Source: Adiantum capillus-veneris
Taxonomy: Eukaryota > Streptophyta > Polypodiopsida > Polypodiales > Pteridaceae
Reading direction: 5' to 3'
Assembly (NCBI GenBank): GCA_014529385.2
Contig: CM043943.1
Coordinates: forward strand, 159,608,247-159,668,246
DNA length: 60,000 nt
Positions 56,293 to 60,000 of this stretch are shown one piece after another. Under the pieces are notes generated by a model. That model was not told the origin of the DNA. It was given only the letters and a program-made list of their open reading frames with translations, and made no database searches. Made by a program: the position numbers and the translations under genes. Positions within the stretch are counted from its first letter, which is position 1; each line of letters begins with the position of its first letter.

Positions 56293-57140
56293 GTGCCTAG
56301 TGGAATTAAAGGCCCAAGGACAAAGCATCACACCAGAAAAGAAGTTGAAGATCCAATAGAGTCTTTGGAAAAAATGTATCAAGAAGCAGAAGCGTTGAAG
56401 TTGAAAGAAGCCCAAGAAGAGGCAAGGAAAGCAAAAGAGGCAGAGGACCAGAGACAAGCCGAGGAAATGGCAAGGGAAGAGGCACAACACGAACAAGGGA
56501 AGAGGCACAACACGAACAAGGTTACGAGTCTTCTCGACCCACTTCACCGCCTACGGAACATCAGGACAATCCTATGGCAAGCCCACCACCATCACCTGCA
56601 CGTAAGGACACCACAAAAGGGCCAACTGAACAAGAGAAATCCACAGAAGCTAAGCCCACCAAAGAGACAAAACCTGAATCAAAGGAAGCGGAAGAATCTA
56701 CACAAGAGGCTACTTCTACACAAGAGCAACAAAAAGAGAAAGAAGCTGGGCCGGAACCAGAGAAAGCAGCCGAATCTGCACAAGAGCCTCAACAGCAAAA
56801 GGCAGATGAATCTGTCCAACACAAAACAAGTACTGCAAAAGAGGACACAACAAAATCCAAGCCAACACCTTCTATCTCCACACAAAAAAAAACAGCTGAG
56901 GCATCCACAAGGCCTCAGGAAGACAAGGCAGAAGAAGGCCAGACACAGCCTCAAGGGCAAGAAGAACCAACCGCCACGACGGAGCCGAAAGACACACAAG
57001 AGGCGACAGAAACATCAACACAGCTAGCAAGAAAAAAAGACTGGCAGTTAAATGACGAAGTAATCTTGCAAGTCAAAAAATATGCAAGGCAAATGCAGGA
57101 CATGATGGAAAGACTCCGATCGGCAGCACTTGACCCGTAG
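56293..57140 (+). pseudogene. low-complexity Glu/Lys/Thr/Gln-rich and helical middle region
   Basis: The true frame begins with IESLEKMYQEAEALKLKEAQ and EEARKAKEAEDQRQAEEMAR (single helix or coiled coil) and then switches frame at a 23-bp tandem duplication (56474-56519). It continues as MASPPPSPARKDTTKGPTEQ (56574 onward) through a Glu/Thr/Gln-rich disordered stretch to WQLNDEVILQVKKYARQMQD at 57040-57100. The competing Arg/Lys-rich frame from 56520 to 57027 is a shadow. Confidence 0.7.
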
Positions 57141-58670
57141 CACAAAGGCCAAGGAGTTAGAGATGGTGATTGACGCTCTCCAAGGAGAGTTAGAAGACAA
57201 AATGAACGTCATCCCCGATCTTCAGAGTCAAGTGCAGGAAATGAAAGCTGAAGCTGAACAACATCAGCTAGCCAGAGATAGACAGCAAAAGGAGATGGAA
57301 GACTTAGGTGACTTGCTTAAAAACTTGTCGGATGCTTGCAAAGCAAAAGATGCACAGCTGACAGAAGTTACAAACAACCTTTTAACGACAACCCTATCAG
57401 CTCAAAAAATTCAAGTGCAGTTGGATGTCACCAACGTTTCTTTACAATACTCCGAACAAAGAATAAATGATCAGGTAAATTTCTTGCGGCAAATTAGAGA
57501 ATCCAGTCGTAGCCTTGATCAAAGGGAGAGATGAAGTGTACAAGGTATTAGAGAGAAAGAACAATGACCTCGAGCTGGAGTTAAAGCTGGAGCAATCTCA
57601 GTGCAGGGACCTGGCCTTGATGCGGGTCCAAAGAGAAGAAGAATTGCTAAAAGAGATAGCTGAGCTTAAAAGAGTTAACCAGCTATTGAGAACGAAAAGC
57701 CGGAAACGCAAGAAGAGGCAGGCACTTTGGAGGAGCCAGAAATAGATATATCCTCAGTGTAATTTGCTATAATGGAGACATAGTCCACAGTAGAGCTGAG
57801 TGGTGAGGATGATTTCCAGGTAAACATTACAGATGAAGACACAGTGCCCATGGTCTAGCTCTCAAAAGCTGAAGAAGACACACTGAAAGAAAAGATTACA
57901 CAAGAGGTGGATGAGCAGTGGAAGGCCGTGATGGATTGGGAGTTGAGAGTCCTGTACTCTGTCAATGTTACACAACTCACTCCCTATCAAATCAATGTGC
58001 AATGGCATCAACAATCCCTACCATACCCTCTGATAAAGAAAGGCTTTATGAAAACATGAAAACAGATGGCACAGATAAAGACCACCAAAAGTGGAGGTTG
58101 AGTTGGCTGAACAAAAACCCAAGGTACTTGATTTTGTTCACAAGAGCACCTGCAGCGCTACAAAAAGGTCCCACTTTCTGTCCTGTACCAAGAGTAAGGA
58201 CTTGGCAAGTGCATGAGGCACTAACAAAGAAGCGGCGAACCTGGCTGAACTACCCAAGATTGCCAACTCCAGAAAAGGGACCGGCCACAGAGCAAAACAT
58301 GGTGAAAACCCTAACGGGTGCCATGTCTTTCTTCAAAAGTCTACCGGATCTCTGTTGTGCAATGTTATATAAAATATGCTGAATGCTGCTCACCTGTATT
58401 GAAGCTTTTCATGAGCCAGAGCAAGCAGGCGCCCCGTGGATGTCATTCCTCAAGGGAAATAAAGGTTTGTGCTATGATCCCAGTGTCCAACCTTCTGAAG
58501 AAGTCCTCTATGGCTTCTACACCAGATGCGTGTTTCTACCTTCACACAACATGCTGGAATTTGAGGAAGCATTCTACATGGGATTCTTCACTTGGCGAAC
58601 GAAAATATTTACGCCAGTTGATTGACAACCTCACATCCAGATTTGTAGGCTACTAAGTGGTAGAGCTGAA
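57130..58670 (+). pseudogene. coiled-coil and C-terminal region of the LTR-element protein
   Basis: 57130-57534 is a clear coiled coil (LEMVIDALQGELEDKMNVIP, SQVQEMKAEAEQHQLARDRQ) continuing after a frameshift at about 57515 (LERKNNDLELELKLEQSQCR, LKEIAELKRVNQLLR). After acidic sequence with stops near 57760-57860, a Trp/Pro/Tyr-rich C-terminal part follows (57918-58625): HQKWRLSWLNKNPRYLILF, GAPWMSFLKGNKGLCYDPSV, and YGFYTRCVFLPSHNMLEFEE. No known enzyme motif. The coiled coil then aromatic C-terminus layout resembles the Gypsy-1 accessory ORF in style, not obviously in sequence. Confidence 0.68.
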
Positions 58671-58825
58671 GAACAGAGTAACCATGCAGTTTTTGTAAGT
58701 GTCAGATAAAGAAAGGAAGATCATATATCAAAAGGTACTGAATGCGCTTAAAGACCGTCTCACCAGCCGCCGCCAGCCCGAAGACTATTTCATCCTATAA
58801 AGCTATGTCAAGGGACGACACAGGC

Positions 58826-58838
58826 GAGGAGGGGGGAA
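58826..58838 (+). promoter_or_regulatory. polypurine tract
   Basis: GAGGAGGGGGGAA lies immediately before the TG that opens the LTR, the expected primer site for plus-strand DNA synthesis. Confidence 0.85.
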
Positions 58839-59290
58839 TGTTAGCAGCAAGCTAACACGAATACCATTTTTCAGAGTTCTCTTTGTAAAAAACTTATTAT
58901 TTTGATACATCGGGAATATTGTAACTCCTATTTTCTTGGATAAACTCTGTAATTAATGAGCCGCGGCTACAAGCTTCCACATTGTATCAGCCTATCATTA
59001 CCCATCTTTGGTAGAACTCCCCTATTATTAGTTTTGACCACCAAAAACCTTGGCTAAGGTATAAAAGCCAATTTTTGTAAGTTTTTTACAAGTTTTAGAT
59101 AATGAAATACACAGCGTGAGCTAACGGCGCTCACTCCTCTCCTTCTCACGGTTCCTACTCCCTCCCCGGTTGTCACATTGCAGTCGCGTTTGCTGCATTG
59201 CAACCGCAGGTAAGAGCTCTACGCACTGTCGTAAGTAGTTCACAGTAATTCATAGCTTTTAGCATCGCTGACCCGCGGCCTAATTTCATC
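58839..59290 (+). repeat. LTR of the coiled-coil element
   Basis: It opens TGTTAGCAGCAAGCTAACA, a perfect 7-bp inverted repeat with a 5-base loop. TATAAAA at 59060-59066 would be the promoter. A CT/CC-rich stretch and CAGGTAAGAG (splice-donor-like, about 59206-59215) follow. The 3' boundary is not fixed; TTTTAGCA at about 59257-59264 is a candidate end. Confidence 0.65.
59060..59066 (+). promoter_or_regulatory. TATA box in the LTR
   Basis: TATAAAA followed by GCC, about 220 bp into the LTR. The likely RNA start is some 30 bases downstream, near 59095. Confidence 0.6.
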
Positions 59291-60000
59291 ATAATTAGGA
59301 ATTTACACTTTCAAATAAAAAACTAAGCATAGGCGGGGAATTGGGGCATCATTGCTAAACATTTAGATGCATTCTGGGTCAAAAACGACTAGGTCAAAAT
59401 TCCACTATCGTTAATAATTACGATTTTGGAACTTGACCTAAAGTGGGGTTTGAGACCATAAGCATGTGTGCTTAGGTCTTATAAACATGTCCTAGAAGTT
59501 CATTACGTTTGGATCTCATTTGATGCTAAAACGGATGTGATTTGTTTGTCGATGAGCGATTGGCTTTTAGTGATTTCAATCACTTGAGTGTAGCTTGAGT
59601 TAGATGCGAGTTGTTAGTTGTTTTCCGAGATATTGACAACCTCTTGTAGCCTCTATGCACTAGTCAAGTCAGCTTCATCCCATGGATTGACAAATTAGTC
59701 GTGGTTCTCGCTAATACTGCAATAAGATAGGATGGTGAGGTTAGACATGTGTCCCACAGAAACCTTTTGAAACCTTTTGGTTTTCATTTTAAAAGTCAAA
59801 GCTATTCAACTCCATGCTCCCGCACCATCAATGGATCCAACACACTAGTGTCAAGGACCGCAAAGAAATTTCACTACATCTATGGTAAAATCTCCACAAA
59901 GCCCAAGCACAAAAGCAATGTATATCTTACCCCATCCCAAGAGTACCAAGTAGCCCCAAAGCCATGGGGATTTTCACAAGCTCATTCCACATTTTGTACA
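59291..60000. other. sequence after the LTR, partly like the 54.4-kb leader
   Basis: No gene recognised. CTAGGTCAAAATT and CACTATCGTTAATAATTACG (59389-59422) resemble CTAGGTCAAAATT and CACTATTGTAAATAATCACG at 54412-54470, so this may be leader sequence of the same element family. Confidence 0.4.

Larger units (their letters stand above)
54400..59290 (+). mobile_element. pol-less LTR element with long coiled-coil ORF (3' part with LTR)
   Basis: A leader with CG palindromes, a decayed long ORF (55.2-58.65 kb), a polypurine tract (58826-58838) and an LTR-like sequence starting TGTTAGC at 58839 follow in order on the plus strand. No protease, RT or integrase is visible. The 5' LTR was not found. 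It may be a non-autonomous element or the accessory-ORF end of a longer one. Confidence 0.65.

Noticed and set aside
56293-57027. 244-codon frame with a Lys/Arg/Gln/His-rich C-terminal part
   Set aside because: Only its first about 65 codons agree with the real coiled-coil protein; after the 23-bp duplication it is a shadow of the Glu/Thr/Gln-rich frame.
1-60000. tRNA, rRNA, CRISPR arrays or bacterial-type operons
   Set aside because: None seen; short direct repeats present are microsatellites or transposon-related, and all coding signals are plant transposon or expansin derived.

Overview
The window looks like a transposon-rich stretch of a large land-plant nuclear genome. Four things point that way: plant-type LTR/Gypsy retrotransposons, plant L1-type LINEs, an alpha-expansin (plant cell-wall protein) pseudogene, and long GA microsatellites. 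I found no intact host gene, rRNA, tRNA or CRISPR array. Nearly every recognisable reading frame carries stops or frameshifts, so this is old, nested repeat DNA. A fern or other non-flowering plant would fit, but the sequence alone does not settle the species.

Layout. About 1.4-7.6 kb (minus strand) is a decayed Helitron of the Helentron/Helitron2 kind: an RPA-like zinc-ribbon ORF, a zinc-finger N-terminal region, a Rep nuclease with HUH and Y-x3-Y motifs, a Pif1-family helicase, and a C-terminal endonuclease/exonuclease/phosphatase (EEP) domain in the helicase frame. 8.2-16.8 kb is a minus-strand Gypsy element (Gypsy-1) with two recognisable LTRs, gag, zinc knuckles, protease, RT, RNase H and integrase, plus about 2 kb of sense-strand coiled-coil ORF between integrase and the 3' LTR. 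17.9-23.2 kb is a plus-strand LINE with a 22-bp target-site duplication but no 3' end of ORF2 and no poly(A). 24.1-25.8 kb is a non-autonomous hAT-like element with terminal inverted repeats, an 8-bp target-site duplication and subterminal palindromes. 26.9-28.4 kb is a tandem repeat of about 650 bp. 29.2-30.6 kb is a 5'-truncated minus-strand LINE. 31.6-31.9 kb is a CT/GA repeat module with an inverted copy, next to an alpha-expansin pseudogene at 32.1-32.6 kb. 33.3-34.2 kb holds a tandemly duplicated LINE RT fragment.

36.3-44.6 kb is a plus-strand Gypsy element (Gypsy-2). Its pol has two unusual features: the integrase zinc-binding (HHCC) module occurs twice in tandem, and a second retropepsin-like domain follows the integrase. 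48.5-48.9 kb is a MITE-like inverted-repeat element. 54.4-58.8 kb is the leader and body of a coiled-coil-rich LTR element without pol, ending in a polypurine tract and an LTR at 58.84 kb. The remaining stretches (0-1.4, 16.9-17.9, 23.2-24.1, 30.6-31.6, 34.2-36.3, 44.6-48.4, 49.2-54.4 and 59.3-60 kb) hold only small duplications, microsatellites and unrecognised AT-rich sequence.

Within each element the genes are arranged as a polyprotein or Rep-helicase unit for that element's own replication. There is no sign of an operon or host pathway. The best candidates for undescribed biology are the Gypsy-2 architecture (PR1-RT-RH-HHCC x2-IN-PR2), the RepHel-EEP Helentron in a plant, and the coiled-coil accessory ORFs of two unrelated LTR elements.
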